This document shows positions 26,798-35,362 of a stretch of DNA of 64,000 nucleotides, piece by piece. Both the position numbers and the translations under genes were made by a program. The stretch is from Burkholderiales bacterium (lineage in GTDB: Bacteria > Pseudomonadota > Gammaproteobacteria > Burkholderiales > Burkholderiaceae_E). Numbering within the stretch: position 1 is the first letter of the stretch; each line of letters opens with the position of its first letter. A model generated the notes under the pieces. That model saw nothing but the letters and a program-made list of their open reading frames with translations. It was not told the origin of the DNA and did not search any database. The stretch is taken from positions 1 to 64,000 of the forward strand of contig JAIYCW010000078.1 in assembly GCA_027487815.1 (NCBI GenBank), given 5' to 3'.

Positions 26798-28438
26798 TCA
26801 GGCAACCTTGAGTAAGCCTTCAGCGGGCTTGCCAATCAAGGTGGAAGCCAGCCAGGTGGAAAGCTTGGTGGTGATGCCATAGATCGAAAGCTGTGGGTTG
26901 GCCCCAATCGAGGTGGGAAACAGCGAGCCATCATGAATTGAGAGGTTCTCGACATGATGATGGATGCCATCCGGGCGCACCAGGCCCAGCCTGTCGTTGT
27001 CCGAAATCGCGCAGCCTCCCATCACATGCGCGGATACGATACGGGTTAAAAAGGGCTTCATCGGCAGCTCGCCAATCGCCTGCTTGGCTTGGGCCCAACT
27101 GGTGTAGGGCTGTGCCATTTCATGGACCGGTGTGACCTCTTTGGCTCCAGCCGCGAATTGAATTTCGGCCATGGAGAGCAAGGCTCGCCTGATGCCATCA
27201 AAAATGACTGGATTTAACGGATAGTCAAGCACTGCTGAGCCGTCACTTTTCAGTTTGACCGTGCCACCCGTGGATTCGGGATGAAAGCCATCACGCAGCA
27301 AGGCGAGCAAGGCGTGCGTATGGGCAAACGCACTCATTAACTTGGCATGCGAACTGCCAAATCCCTGGGTGGTCGTGGAGAACAACAAGGGATGGATCGG
27401 CGGTGCTTCGAGCTTGTAACCCACGGGCCCATCAATCGCATGGATATCCAGGAAGTGGTCGGTGTAGATCGTTTGGGGTGCGCCTGAGAAGCCATTAACT
27501 TCCTGGGTGTAAATGCCCGCTGAAACCACCGTGGGATGCAGGAAGGTTCGCTTACCCGTGAGTTTGTGTGGGTCGGGCAATTCCGAGCGCAAGAGCAAAG
27601 CCGGTGAATTGATCGCGCCCCCCGCCAACACATAATGTCGAGCGCGAATCGCACTGCGCCGCCCGTTGGTTTTCAGGCCGGTTGCATCCAGCCATTCGAT
27701 TTGAATCGCTTCGATTTTCCGACCCTGGGTATTCGCAGCGATTTGCAGACGTTGGGCCCGGGCTCGGGTCAGCAACTGTGCGCCACGGTCCAGGGCCGCC
27801 GGAATGGTGGTGACCAGCATGGACTGCTTGGCATTGGTGGGGCAGCCCATACCGCAATATCCGAGATTGACGCAGCCGCGCACATTTCGCAAGATCGCCG
27901 CGGCCGGGATGCCAAGCTTGGCTGCGCCGCGACGCAGCAAGTCATTGTTCTCATTGGGTGGTACCAACCATGGTGCTACACCCAATCGGGCCTCAGCCTG
28001 GGCAAAATAGGGTGCCAAATCTTCAGCCGAAAAATTCTTCAAGTCATGATGGGCTGCCCACCATTCCAGAGTCGGGCGGGGGGTACGAAAACTGGACGTC
28101 CAGTTAACAGTGGTTGAGCCACCGACGGATCGACCCTGAAGAATATTGATCGCTTTGTCTGCGGTTTTGCGGGCTGCCGACTCCTGATAGAGCTGCGGAT
28201 AGGCATCGGCCTCTCGCATCTTGAAGTCGCTTGAGCTTTTGAGTGGCCCCTCTTCAATCAGGATCACCTTCAAACCATTGCGGCTCAAAATCTCTGCCGT
28301 TATTCCGCCTCCTGCACCCGTGCCAATAATTGCCACGTCACAGTCAAACACTTCAGGTGGGCGTTCATTGCCTGCACCATCAATGACTTTCCAGCCGCGC
28401 TTGAGGCCTTCCTGAATTGGATCGGGGAATGAACTCAT
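26798..28438 (-). CDS. GMC family oxidoreductase, long-chain alcohol oxidase-like
   Basis: The 546-residue flavoprotein has an N-terminal dinucleotide-binding motif IIGTGAGGGITAE and the GMC signature GRSVGGSTTVNW. A Cys-rich GYCGMGCPTNAKQS segment is characteristic of long-chain alcohol oxidases. The C-terminal HVMGGCAISDNDRLG and PQLSIYGIT carry the catalytic His and flavin contacts. It would oxidise an alcohol with FAD. Its ATG overlaps the stop of the small Tat-type protein by one base (TGATG), which suggests a two-subunit dehydrogenase. With the fatty acyl reductase and lipase adjacent, fatty alcohols are the natural candidate substrate, though this is inference. Confidence 0.85.
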   Translation of the reverse strand: MSSFPDPIQEGLKRGWKVIDGAGNERPPEVFDCDVAIIGTGAGGGITAEILSRNGLKVILIEEGPLKSSSDFKMREADAYPQLYQESAARKTADKAINILQGRSVGGSTTVNWTSSFRTPRPTLEWWAAHHDLKNFSAEDLAPYFAQAEARLGVAPWLVPPNENNDLLRRGAAKLGIPAAAILRNVRGCVNLGYCGMGCPTNAKQSMLVTTIPAALDRGAQLLTRARAQRLQIAANTQGRKIEAIQIEWLDATGLKTNGRRSAIRARHYVLAGGAINSPALLLRSELPDPHKLTGKRTFLHPTVVSAGIYTQEVNGFSGAPQTIYTDHFLDIHAIDGPVGYKLEAPPIHPLLFSTTTQGFGSSHAKLMSAFAHTHALLALLRDGFHPESTGGTVKLKSDGSAVLDYPLNPVIFDGIRRALLSMAEIQFAAGAKEVTPVHEMAQPYTSWAQAKQAIGELPMKPFLTRIVSAHVMGGCAISDNDRLGLVRPDGIHHHVENLSIHDGSLFPTSIGANPQLSIYGITTKLSTWLASTLIGKPAEGLLKVA

Positions 28439-28917
28439 CAGTTAAACGCCTGTGGTGGGGTGTATTTCATCGCACGCCAATGGGTCTCATCGCCGTACCA
28501 GCCGCCGATAATCAGGTCGTGCATGGCATGGTAGGCCGATTGCAGCAAATCAAGCCGGTGAAAGCGCCAGCCTTGCAATACCTCTGCGGCTTGCGCGGGT
28601 GTCACCTCTGACCAGGGGTTGCTCAGGCCGGTAAGCAGGTAACGGGTAGGGGGCGCCGCAAGCAGACTGAAGAGCTGGTTGAGCTCGGCTTGCGTGGCTA
28701 AAGGCAGTCCGCCAATCGCAGTGTTCACGCTGGCCAGCGCCTGTTGGCTGTGCTTGGCGAAGTCAGGCACGCCCTCCAGCACAGCAGGGATCAGCGCTTG
28801 CAACACGCTGTTGCGGTCGGCCATTGCATCGCGACCAAGCAAGGTGGCTGCGCCCCCGCCAATCGCCAACAATGCTCCCCCAACAACGCCGACTTTTAAT
28901 AGTGTGCGACGATTCAT
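28438..28917 (-). CDS. Small Tat-signal protein, putative GMC dehydrogenase partner
   Basis: Protein of about 159 residues starting with a twin-arginine signal (NRRTLLKVG, then a Gly/Ala-rich hydrophobic stretch). The remainder is helical (VLQALIPAVLEGVPDFAKHS; WRFHRLDLLQSAYHAMHDLI) and ends in an IIGGWYGDETHW-type segment. This resembles subunit 3 of gluconate-2-dehydrogenase-like enzymes, the small exported partner of GMC dehydrogenases. The ATG at 28917 places the RR pair at residues 3-4; the frame is open upstream (ATG 28953), so the start is uncertain and no clear ribosome-binding site is seen. Coupling to the GMC gene supports a complex, possibly co-exported. Confidence 0.7.
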   Translation of the reverse strand: MNRRTLLKVGVVGGALLAIGGGAATLLGRDAMADRNSVLQALIPAVLEGVPDFAKHSQQALASVNTAIGGLPLATQAELNQLFSLLAAPPTRYLLTGLSNPWSEVTPAQAAEVLQGWRFHRLDLLQSAYHAMHDLIIGGWYGDETHWRAMKYTPPQAFN

Positions 28918-28979
28918 CCTTCGATTGTAGGAGGCAAATCGCTGGCGTGGCATCTGCCCGGCGTAGAGGCATTTACCTA

Positions 28980-29780
28980 GTGAAGCACGAAACAACAGGT
29001 TTGGAAATTGAAACGGCTTCGGCTCGCTTGCTCAGGCAGGCGCATCGCGCAGCGCAACTGCGGGCCAATACGGACGGGCTGGGCAATATATTGGCAGCGG
29101 TCAAGCATTGGCAGTCCGCGCGATTGGCGATTTGTCATGCCGACCTTCTGGCGCATCCGCGCTATGGGCAGGCCACCCGGTTTTTCATGCAGGATCTTTA
29201 CGGCGCGAAGGATTTCAGCGCACGTGATCAACAGCTATTGCGCATCATCAACTCGCTGGCGCGCTATTTGCCCGAAGCCGCACTTGCCACGATTGCCGAT
29301 GCTGTGGAGCTTGATGCTTTGTCGGAGCAGCTGGATCAGTCCATGGCGCGCTGGTTGCTCAAGGCAGGCTGCAAGCCCTGTGAGGAGCCTGTGGAGGCTT
29401 TTCAGCCAGCACATGCACAGGCCAGTGGTTTGATCAACGTAAATCGGTATCGTGCCACCCTGATCGGCGCGAGCAGCCTGGATGAGCGGATGCAGCAGGT
29501 CGCCCTTGTCAAACGAATCGGCACTGCACTGGATCGCCTGGTGCGCAAGCCCCTGTTGGGCGGTCTGCTCTCCGCTATGGGACCGATGGCGCGCGCCGCC
29601 GGCTTGGGGGATATGCATGAGTTTCTTGAGCGCGGCTTTAACGCATTCAAGGCGATGCGCGGTGCTGCTGAGTTCATCGAGGTCATCGTTGCACGCGAAG
29701 ACCATTTGATGCGTGCCTTTTGGGGAAGTGGGTCCGACGAGCAGCTGCTTGCGTCATTGAATGACCCTCAAGTTCGATAA
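28980..29780 (+). CDS. Conserved protein with FFMQDLY motif (FFLEELY-like), unknown function
   Basis: Protein of about 266 residues, largely helical, with no signal peptide or membrane segment. A conserved-looking segment, ATRFFMQDLYGAKDFSARDQ (about residues 65-85), matches what I recall as the FFLEELY motif of uncharacterised betaproteobacterial proteins. The C-terminal half is helical with GLGDMHEFLERGFNAFKAM. The GTG at 28980 has GAGG about ten bases upstream. A longer frame from 28824 would run into the divergent Tat-protein gene and is less likely. It is divergent from the GMC operon by 62 bases, so a shared control region is possible. Function unknown. Confidence 0.65.
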   Translation: MKHETTGLEIETASARLLRQAHRAAQLRANTDGLGNILAAVKHWQSARLAICHADLLAHPRYGQATRFFMQDLYGAKDFSARDQQLLRIINSLARYLPEAALATIADAVELDALSEQLDQSMARWLLKAGCKPCEEPVEAFQPAHAQASGLINVNRYRATLIGASSLDERMQQVALVKRIGTALDRLVRKPLLGGLLSAMGPMARAAGLGDMHEFLERGFNAFKAMRGAAEFIEVIVAREDHLMRAFWGSGSDEQLLASLNDPQVR

Positions 29781-29783
29781 CTG

Positions 29784-29792
29784 TGCTATAGT
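29784..29792 (+). promoter_or_regulatory. Extended -10 element of the initiator tRNA gene
   Basis: TGCTATAGT at 29784-29792 is an extended -10 (TGn followed by TATAGT), 15 bases upstream of the mature tRNA 5' end, with a GC-rich stretch after it as in stable RNA promoters. No good -35 lies at the standard distance. The element overlaps the 3' boundary of the preceding gene. Confidence 0.45.
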
Positions 29793-29807
29793 CATCGGCT
29801 CAACAGG

Positions 29808-29884
29808 CGCGGGGTGGAGCAGCCTGGCAGCTCGTCGGGCTCATAACCCGAAGGTCGCAAGTTCAAATCTTGCCCCCGCAACCA
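29808..29884 (+). tRNA. Initiator tRNA-fMet (anticodon CAT)
   Basis: A 77-base cloverleaf with the CCA end encoded. The acceptor stem CGCGGGG pairs with CCCCGC but leaves the C1:A72 mismatch that marks initiator tRNA. The anticodon stem has three consecutive G:C pairs (CGGG/CCCG) around CTCATAA, with CAT at 29842-29844. The T loop is TTCAAAT. It stands alone between the FFMQDLY gene and the convergent diguanylate cyclase gene. In E. coli an initiator tRNA (metY) sits upstream of rimP, whereas here the tRNA is about 12 kb away from rimP. Confidence 0.95.
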
Positions 29885-29959
29885 AAGTTCCTGTTTTCCG
29901 CGATTTCACCGATGCAGAATGCAGGTTGCTTATGCCTGTAAGCCGAGCACCGCCGCAGC

Positions 29960-31027
29960 TTAGAAAAACTCGATGTCTGCTTCCTGCTCGCGCTGGGTTA
30001 ACGCGCCGCTTGCAACTAACGCCTCATGCTGCAGCACTTTGTTGCGGCCATTGTTTTTTGCGTAGTACAGGGCTTGGTCGGCACGCTCAATTGCAGCAGC
30101 CGGGGCATCAAATGGGTTGAGCACCGTGACGCCAATGCTTACGGTTACACGACCAATCTGCGGAAACACATGGCGCTCCACCGCACTGCGAAAGCGTTCG
30201 AATACAGCCGCCACATGATCGGCTTGCGTCCAGTCGAGTGCGATCACAAATTCCTCCCCACCGAAGCGAAAGAGCTGATCGGTTACCCGAAAGTTATTAC
30301 GCATGATGCGGGCAAGCAGCAGCAACACTTCATCACCATACAGATGACCAAATCGGTCATTGATTGATTTGAAATGATCAATATCTACCAGACCAATCGC
30401 ACGAACCCTGGTCGGGCTGGCGATCGCGTCCGGTAACTCACCAACCCCTGCCGGGACGGCGGGCGGGGCGAGCACTCGCCGGCGCTGTACCGCAGGCGCA
30501 CTCAGCATTTTGTGAAATGAGTGGTCAAAGGTCTTGCGATTCAGAAGTCCGGTCAAGGTATCGCGCTCGCCGTAATCCAGGACGGAAAGCATGTTGGCAA
30601 TGATGCGAAGCACTCCACCAATAAGCCCGAGGTGATCGCTGTTTGGTTGGCCGGTAAACTCCACCGAAAGAATACCCACCACTTCGCTGCTGTTGGTGAT
30701 GGGAAACAGCACTTCATGGGCCGAATGGCGGACCCCGCTGAGTTCTACTGCCTGATTAAGCGTTACACATTGCTCAAGTTCAAACATGTCGCTGAGCAAT
30801 GGAATCGCTTCAGGCTCAAATTGCATCGAATCCGCGACCTTTTCAACACCAGCGATGAGGTGACTCTTCAGGACAACCCGTCGATCCTTCCCCTCGCCAA
30901 TCAACCCATAAATGGCAATATTTGGCGCGTGCAGCCAGTCAAACAGCACTTCCGAGATAGTGCTGGTCAGGGCGTCGCGATCACGCAAACCGGTGATGCG
31001 CGCAACAGACTCGACAAAGGGCTGCAA
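29960..31027 (-). CDS. GAF-GGDEF diguanylate cyclase
   Basis: The 355-residue soluble protein has an N-terminal GAF-like sensor (about residues 15-150: VLFDWLHAPNIAIYGL; FPITNSSEVVGILSVEF) and a C-terminal GGDEF domain starting near DTLTGLLNRKTFD. The active-site loop is GGEEF, an accepted functional variant. RVTD lies five residues before it, forming the RxxD inhibitory site. It should make c-di-GMP from two GTP with product feedback. The only available start is TTG 31027, because an in-frame stop lies three codons upstream; no clear ribosome-binding site is seen. An insert of Pro/Ala residues (APPAVPAGVG) separates early GGDEF strands. Confidence 0.85.
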   Translation of the reverse strand: MQPFVESVARITGLRDRDALTSTISEVLFDWLHAPNIAIYGLIGEGKDRRVVLKSHLIAGVEKVADSMQFEPEAIPLLSDMFELEQCVTLNQAVELSGVRHSAHEVLFPITNSSEVVGILSVEFTGQPNSDHLGLIGGVLRIIANMLSVLDYGERDTLTGLLNRKTFDHSFHKMLSAPAVQRRRVLAPPAVPAGVGELPDAIASPTRVRAIGLVDIDHFKSINDRFGHLYGDEVLLLLARIMRNNFRVTDQLFRFGGEEFVIALDWTQADHVAAVFERFRSAVERHVFPQIGRVTVSIGVTVLNPFDAPAAAIERADQALYYAKNNGRNKVLQHEALVASGALTQREQEADIEFF

Positions 31028-31137
31028 TTGGAAGAATCAATAGTCAAAAATACGGATGCTCCTATGATCTGCCAGCAGCCCTGAGCTCAAGCGCTCGAAA
31101 AGGGTAGCCTTTACCCGGCAATATCTTGTGCTCGGGC

Positions 31138-32451
31138 CTAGTGCAGTTTGGGCATATCCCGGTTCGTGACCACCAGCGATACCTTGGCGTCTTGCGGGAT
31201 CGGCGGCATGGTGGCTTGCCACTCTTCGTAACGTGTCCGCATGGTCTCCAAACGGTCTGCATGGGGCCGCTTCAGGTTTGCACGCTCGCGCTCATCCTGT
31301 TCGACATTGAACAGGAACTCATCTTCGCCAATGGCCAGATACTTCCACGGCCCTCGGCGCATGGCTCGCTGGTGATTGTGCTTCATGCGCCAGAAAAGCT
31401 CGCGCTCCCGGGTGGCCTTGGGATTGCTTAGCATGGGTAGCAGGTTGATACCCTCCAGCGGGTAGCCCGGTGCGGCATCAACCGCTGCGGCGGCCAAAAT
31501 GGTTGCGCTCCAATCCATGGTGATGGAGAGTTGTTCGCAGACTTGGCCGGGCTGGCTGATCATCGCAGGCCAATGGACGACATAGGGCACGCGGATTCCG
31601 CCCTCGGTGAGATCCATCTTTCCGCCCACCAGGGGCCAGTTATCTGAAAATCGCTCGCCACCGTTATCGCTGGTAAACACGATCAGGGTGTTGTCGAGCA
31701 TGTTGTTGCGCTTCAGCGCTTCGACTACCCAGCCAATGCCTTCGTCCATCTGACGAATCATTTCGCGATAGATGTGAATCGAGCCGCCCTCGCTGTGTTC
31801 GATGCGTTTGTGAAGCTCAGCGGCAATCGCCCCGTCTTGCCTGCGCTCCCAGGGCCAATGAGGTGCTGTGTAGTGCAGGCTGAGCATTAACGGCTGGCCG
31901 GTTGGCCCGACCTTGTCGATGACCTCGACCGCGCGTTGCGACAGCAGATCGGTGAGGTAGCCTTCGCGTTGTACTTCCACGCCGTTTTCCCACAGATCAT
32001 GCAACCCGCTGCGCTCACAATGGGTGAAGTAATCTATTCCGCCAGAGGTGCAGCCGAAGTGCTCCAGATAGCCGCTCTTCTGCGGGCCAAAAGTTGGCGG
32101 ATAGCCGCAGTGCCACTTGCCTGAAAGGGCTGTGTAGTAACCGGCATCGCGCAGCAAAGAAACAAAGGTGGGATGCTTCGGATCGAGGCCCATGAATGGA
32201 TCTCCGCGATAGCTTGAGCTCATCGGTTCTTCGGCTGCAGCCCGCAAGTGGTACTGATAGCGGCCCGTGATCAAGCCGTAGCGGGTAGGTGAACACACCG
32301 GCGAGTTTGAGTAGCCCCAAGTGAAGCGCAGACCATTGGCAGCCAGACTATCCAGCACCGGCGAAACGGGTACCCGCCCGCCATAGCAGCCCAGATCAGC
32401 AAATCCGAGATCGTCGGCGAGGATAAAAACAATGTTCGGGCGCGTGGTCAT
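31138..32451 (-). CDS. Sulfatase (type I, Cys-type formylglycine)
   Basis: The 437-residue arylsulfatase-like enzyme has metal-binding Asp13-Asp14 in ILADDLGFADLGCYGG and the formylglycine signature CSPTR at Cys53, followed by YGLITGRYQ. Later metal ligands are in TSDNGGER. No signal peptide is visible, so it may be cytoplasmic, unusual among sulfatases. Cys53 needs conversion to formylglycine by a maturation enzyme, and none is in the window. Other family members are phosphonate monoester hydrolases, so the substrate class (sulfate or phosphonate ester) is uncertain. It is monocistronic and divergent from scpB. Confidence 0.85.
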   Translation of the reverse strand: MTTRPNIVFILADDLGFADLGCYGGRVPVSPVLDSLAANGLRFTWGYSNSPVCSPTRYGLITGRYQYHLRAAAEEPMSSSYRGDPFMGLDPKHPTFVSLLRDAGYYTALSGKWHCGYPPTFGPQKSGYLEHFGCTSGGIDYFTHCERSGLHDLWENGVEVQREGYLTDLLSQRAVEVIDKVGPTGQPLMLSLHYTAPHWPWERRQDGAIAAELHKRIEHSEGGSIHIYREMIRQMDEGIGWVVEALKRNNMLDNTLIVFTSDNGGERFSDNWPLVGGKMDLTEGGIRVPYVVHWPAMISQPGQVCEQLSITMDWSATILAAAAVDAAPGYPLEGINLLPMLSNPKATRERELFWRMKHNHQRAMRRGPWKYLAIGEDEFLFNVEQDERERANLKRPHADRLETMRTRYEEWQATMPPIPQDAKVSLVVTNRDMPKLH

Positions 32452-32675
32452 GGTGGATCAACTCGAGGCAGGGATGCGGCAGCGCAACAGGCGCACGCCA
32501 GGGAATTGGACTATACTGCGCAGCGCTAACCGGCCTGTCAACCATAACGCTCGTGCTTCGGCATTTCAGCGTCTGACGCTGGGGCTTGCCACCTCAAGCA
32601 AGTTTTTCACTAACGATTTTTGTACAAGGACTGCCGCCCCAACTCCGCAAGGATCGGGTTATCGGCAAAGGGCCA

Positions 32676-33347
32676 ATGGATCTATCCATTCCTACCCATT
32701 CCGCACATCCTGTGGATGTGCTGGAAGCTGCATTGCTCAGTGCCATGCAGCCGCTGGGCATCGTGCAGTTGCGACGCCTGTTTGATGACGAATTGTCAGC
32801 GCAGGAGATTCGTGAGCACCTCGAAGCATTGCAAATACGCTGGCAGGGGCGCAGTGTCGAGCTGGTGAGTTTGGCCACCGGCTGGCGCTTTCAAACCATT
32901 GCCGCCATGGGGCCTTACATCGAGCGGCTGAATCCGGAAAAGCCTCCGCGCTATTCCAGGGCAGCGATGGAGACTCTGGCCATCATTGCCTACCGGCAGC
33001 CGGTGACACGAGGTGACATTGAGGAGATTCGCGGGGTTGCGGTATCGGCTCAGCTCATCAAAACCTTGGAAGAGCGCGGCTGGATTGAGGTGATCGGGCA
33101 TAAGGATGTGTTGGGTCGGCCCGAGTTGCTGGGCACTACTCGGCAATTCCTTGATGACCTTGGCTTGCAATCCTTGCAAGGCCTGCCCAATCTTGATCCC
33201 GCTCGTGAGCCCGAGCAGGTAGTGATGAGTTTTGAAGCGCTGCCCAACCCGGCGGCGAGCCTCGATCTTTCCGATGCAAAGATTCTCGACGACATCGTTG
33301 CGCAGCTTGAAATGGTAGTCAATCAGATGGACAAGGACCCTTTATGA
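32676..33347 (+). CDS. scpB: Segregation and condensation protein B
   Basis: ScpB of about 223 residues with two winged-helix domains ([48 protein letters not shown]) and the conserved [11 protein letters not shown] segment. It forms the Smc-ScpA-ScpB condensin. The start ATG 32676 has AAAGGG just upstream and fits the usual length; the frame is open further 5'. The stop overlaps the rluB start by four bases (ATGA). ScpA, its partner, is encoded about 30 kb away at 63.1-64.0 kb on the other strand, as often in betaproteobacteria. Confidence 0.93.
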   Translation: MDLSIPTHSAHPVDVLEAALLSAMQPLGIVQLRRLFDDELSAQEIREHLEALQIRWQGRSVELVSLATGWRFQTIAAMGPYIERLNPEKPPRYSRAAMETLAIIAYRQPVTRGDIEEIRGVAVSAQLIKTLEERGWIEVIGHKDVLGRPELLGTTRQFLDDLGLQSLQGLPNLDPAREPEQVVMSFEALPNPAASLDLSDAKILDDIVAQLEMVVNQMDKDPL

Positions 33348-35248
33348 ATAGCGAAGCCGCTGACGGCTTGCCGCAAGAACCCGAGCCAGCGCAGGCTGGC
33401 AATCCCGAGGCGCCTGCCAAGACGCGACGTCCGCGCAGAAGCCCCGCCGGACCCAAGCGGGTGGCCAAGCCTCGTGCTGCATCTGCAAACAGTGGGCCTG
33501 GGGAAGGTGAACTGGCAGCAATGGGTGATGGGTCTGGGGAAGGTGATGGTCAGGGTTCTGATGGTGACGAATTCGCCGTCGATCCCAGCCCGGTGGATAG
33601 TGGTGAGCCTTTGCCTTTTTTCACTGATGCGCCTGCCATTGGCGTGGACCTTGATGAGCGCCTGACACGCAAGGCGCCCAATGCGCCGCGTTTTGTGCCC
33701 GGCGAAGAAATGCCCAAGCTGCATAAGCTTCTGGCCGAAATGGGGCTGGGGTCGCGGCGCGATATGGAGGCCTTGATTGTTTCCGGGCGGGTATCGGTCA
33801 ACGGTGCTCCAGCCCATATTGGACAGCGTATTGGTGCCACCGATCAGGTGCGTGTGAATGGTCGCTTGCTCCACCGCAAGCCAGGCGCCAAGCAAGTGCG
33901 CGTGTTGCTGTACCACAAGCCTGTGCATGAGATCACAACCCGCGATGATCCGCAGCGGCGGGCCTCTGTGTTTGATCGATTGCCGCGCTTAAAGGGCGCA
34001 CGCTGGGTTTCGGTCGGGCGTCTGGATTACAACACCGAGGGCTTGCTGGTGTTCAGCACCTCGGGTGAGCTTGCGAACCAATTGATGCATCCGCGTTACG
34101 GCTGGGAGCGTGAGTACGCTGTGCGTGTGCTCGGGCGGATTGACGATGAACAAAAACAGCGTTTGATTGACGGTGTCGAGCTCGAAGACGGACCGGCTCA
34201 GGTGCTGCGCTGTGAGGATATTGGTGGCGAGGGCGCCAATCGCTGGTATCGGGTCGTGATTGGTGAGGGCCGTAATCGCGAAGTGCGCCGCATCATGGAA
34301 GCCATCGATGTTGTTGTGAGCCGTTTGGTGCGAATTCGCTTCGGGCCAGTGGCGTTGCCGCGCCAGCTTTCGCGCGGGCGGTATCTCGAGCTGGATGCCT
34401 TGCAAGTCGGGCAGTTGAAAGCTGTCCTGCAAGAGGGCAATCTTGCTGCAGCCGAGGAGTTCGCACGCCGTGCCGAGCAAGAAATGGCGGCCATGGCCGA
34501 GGAAGACCGGCGCGATGCGGCAGGATTAAATGACGATCTTGATCAATACGATGACGACGATGATGTGCAGCCAGACTTCGGGCCTGCACCAAGCGCATTT
34601 ATCGATGACGAAGAAGCCCTGCCTGATGATGATTGGCAGCCCCCAGCCAATGCGCACCTCGAAGGAATCACCCGTCTGGTACGCAAGGGTGACGGCACTG
34701 GCCGAGCCAAGCGTGCACGCGGTCGACCAGGTGGCGCCGCAGTAACCGGCCAGCCGCGCGAGCCTCGGGGTCCCTATGCGCCACGACCTCCTCGCGTGCC
34801 AGGCCAATCAGCAGGCCCTGGCGCAGGGGCCGGCCCCGGGCGAAATCGGAAAGCCAAGCCTCGGCGCGGAAATCCTTCCGGCGCTCCCGGCCCAGGGCCG
34901 GATGGTGCACCGCGGATGGCTGGTGCTGAGGGAGAAAATCGAGGCCCAGGGCGCAATCGCAGGCGCGGTCCGCCTCGCCCTCCTGGTGCGCAGCGTGATC
35001 CGAGCGCAGGCCCGCGTCCGCCACGCCCACCACGCGAGCCTGGCGACGCGATGCCGCGTGAAGCTGGGCCAAGAGAAGGTGGGCCACGGCCCAATGCAGG
35101 ACCAGGCGGTGCTGGCCCTGGTGCAAACCGGCCGAGCGGCCGTGGTCGCCAGCGTCGGCGCGGCGGGCGCGGCGGCAAGCCACCGGGCGCGGGCGAAGGG
35201 CCGCAGACCAATCGCTCAAGCGGCGAGGGCTCAGGCGGCTCGGAGTAG
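33344..35248 (+). CDS. rluB: 23S rRNA pseudouridine synthase RluB with long tail
   Basis: The 634-residue protein begins with an acidic, low-complexity leader (~110 residues). An S4 RNA-binding domain follows ([20 protein letters not shown]), then the RsuA/RluB catalytic core with [13 protein letters not shown] (catalytic Asp near 229) and [10 protein letters not shown]. It should isomerise U2605-type uridine in 23S rRNA. From about residue 375 the chain becomes an acidic patch ([10 protein letters not shown]) and then a Gly/Pro/Arg-rich tail of roughly 200 residues, probably disordered and RNA-binding. The total is about twice the E. coli length, a pattern common in Burkholderiales. It is translationally coupled to scpB. 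Confidence 0.92.
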   Translation: MNSEAADGLPQEPEPAQAGNPEAPAKTRRPRRSPAGPKRVAKPRAASANSGPGEGELAAMGDGSGEGDGQGSDGDEFAVDPSPVDSGEPLPFFTDAPAIGVDLDERLTRKAPNAPRFVPGEEMPKLHKLLAEMGLGSRRDMEALIVSGRVSVNGAPAHIGQRIGATDQVRVNGRLLHRKPGAKQVRVLLYHKPVHEITTRDDPQRRASVFDRLPRLKGARWVSVGRLDYNTEGLLVFSTSGELANQLMHPRYGWEREYAVRVLGRIDDEQKQRLIDGVELEDGPAQVLRCEDIGGEGANRWYRVVIGEGRNREVRRIMEAIDVVVSRLVRIRFGPVALPRQLSRGRYLELDALQVGQLKAVLQEGNLAAAEEFARRAEQEMAAMAEEDRRDAAGLNDDLDQYDDDDDVQPDFGPAPSAFIDDEEALPDDDWQPPANAHLEGITRLVRKGDGTGRAKRARGRPGGAAVTGQPREPRGPYAPRPPRVPGQSAGPGAGAGPGRNRKAKPRRGNPSGAPGPGPDGAPRMAGAEGENRGPGRNRRRGPPRPPGAQRDPSAGPRPPRPPREPGDAMPREAGPREGGPRPNAGPGGAGPGANRPSGRGRQRRRGGRGGKPPGAGEGPQTNRSSGEGSGGSE

Positions 35249-35289
35249 TTCAAGAGGTGGTTGGCGGTTGATTGAAGCCCCCTCGGGGC

Positions 35290-35318
35290 TTGACATTAGT
35301 AACGTTTGTTACTAACTT
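35290..35318 (+). promoter_or_regulatory. Promoter with palindromic operator, copy 1 (E1/TRAP operon)
   Basis: A consensus -35 TTGACA (35290-35295) is followed 17 bases later by a weak -10 TAACTT (35313-35318). Between and over them lies a perfect palindrome, TTAGTAAC gttt GTTACTAA (35296-35315). Its 18-base core is repeated identically at 41570-41587. Binding there would block RNA polymerase. The MarR-type regulator encoded in the operon is the likely binder (inference). Confidence 0.75.
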
Positions 35319-35362
35319 CGGGGTTTGAGCACGGACTACACGTGCCAACCGGGGAGACCGCC

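Noticed and set aside
21726-29780. Wax synthase (WS/DGAT) sought near the acyl reductase
   Set aside because: No gene here shows the HHxxxDG motif; the neighbouring hydrolases are patatin and lipase folds.
34776-35315. 179-codon plus-strand frame over the rluB tail
   Set aside because: It overlaps the GC-rich low-complexity tail of rluB in another frame and runs into the operator; no conserved features.
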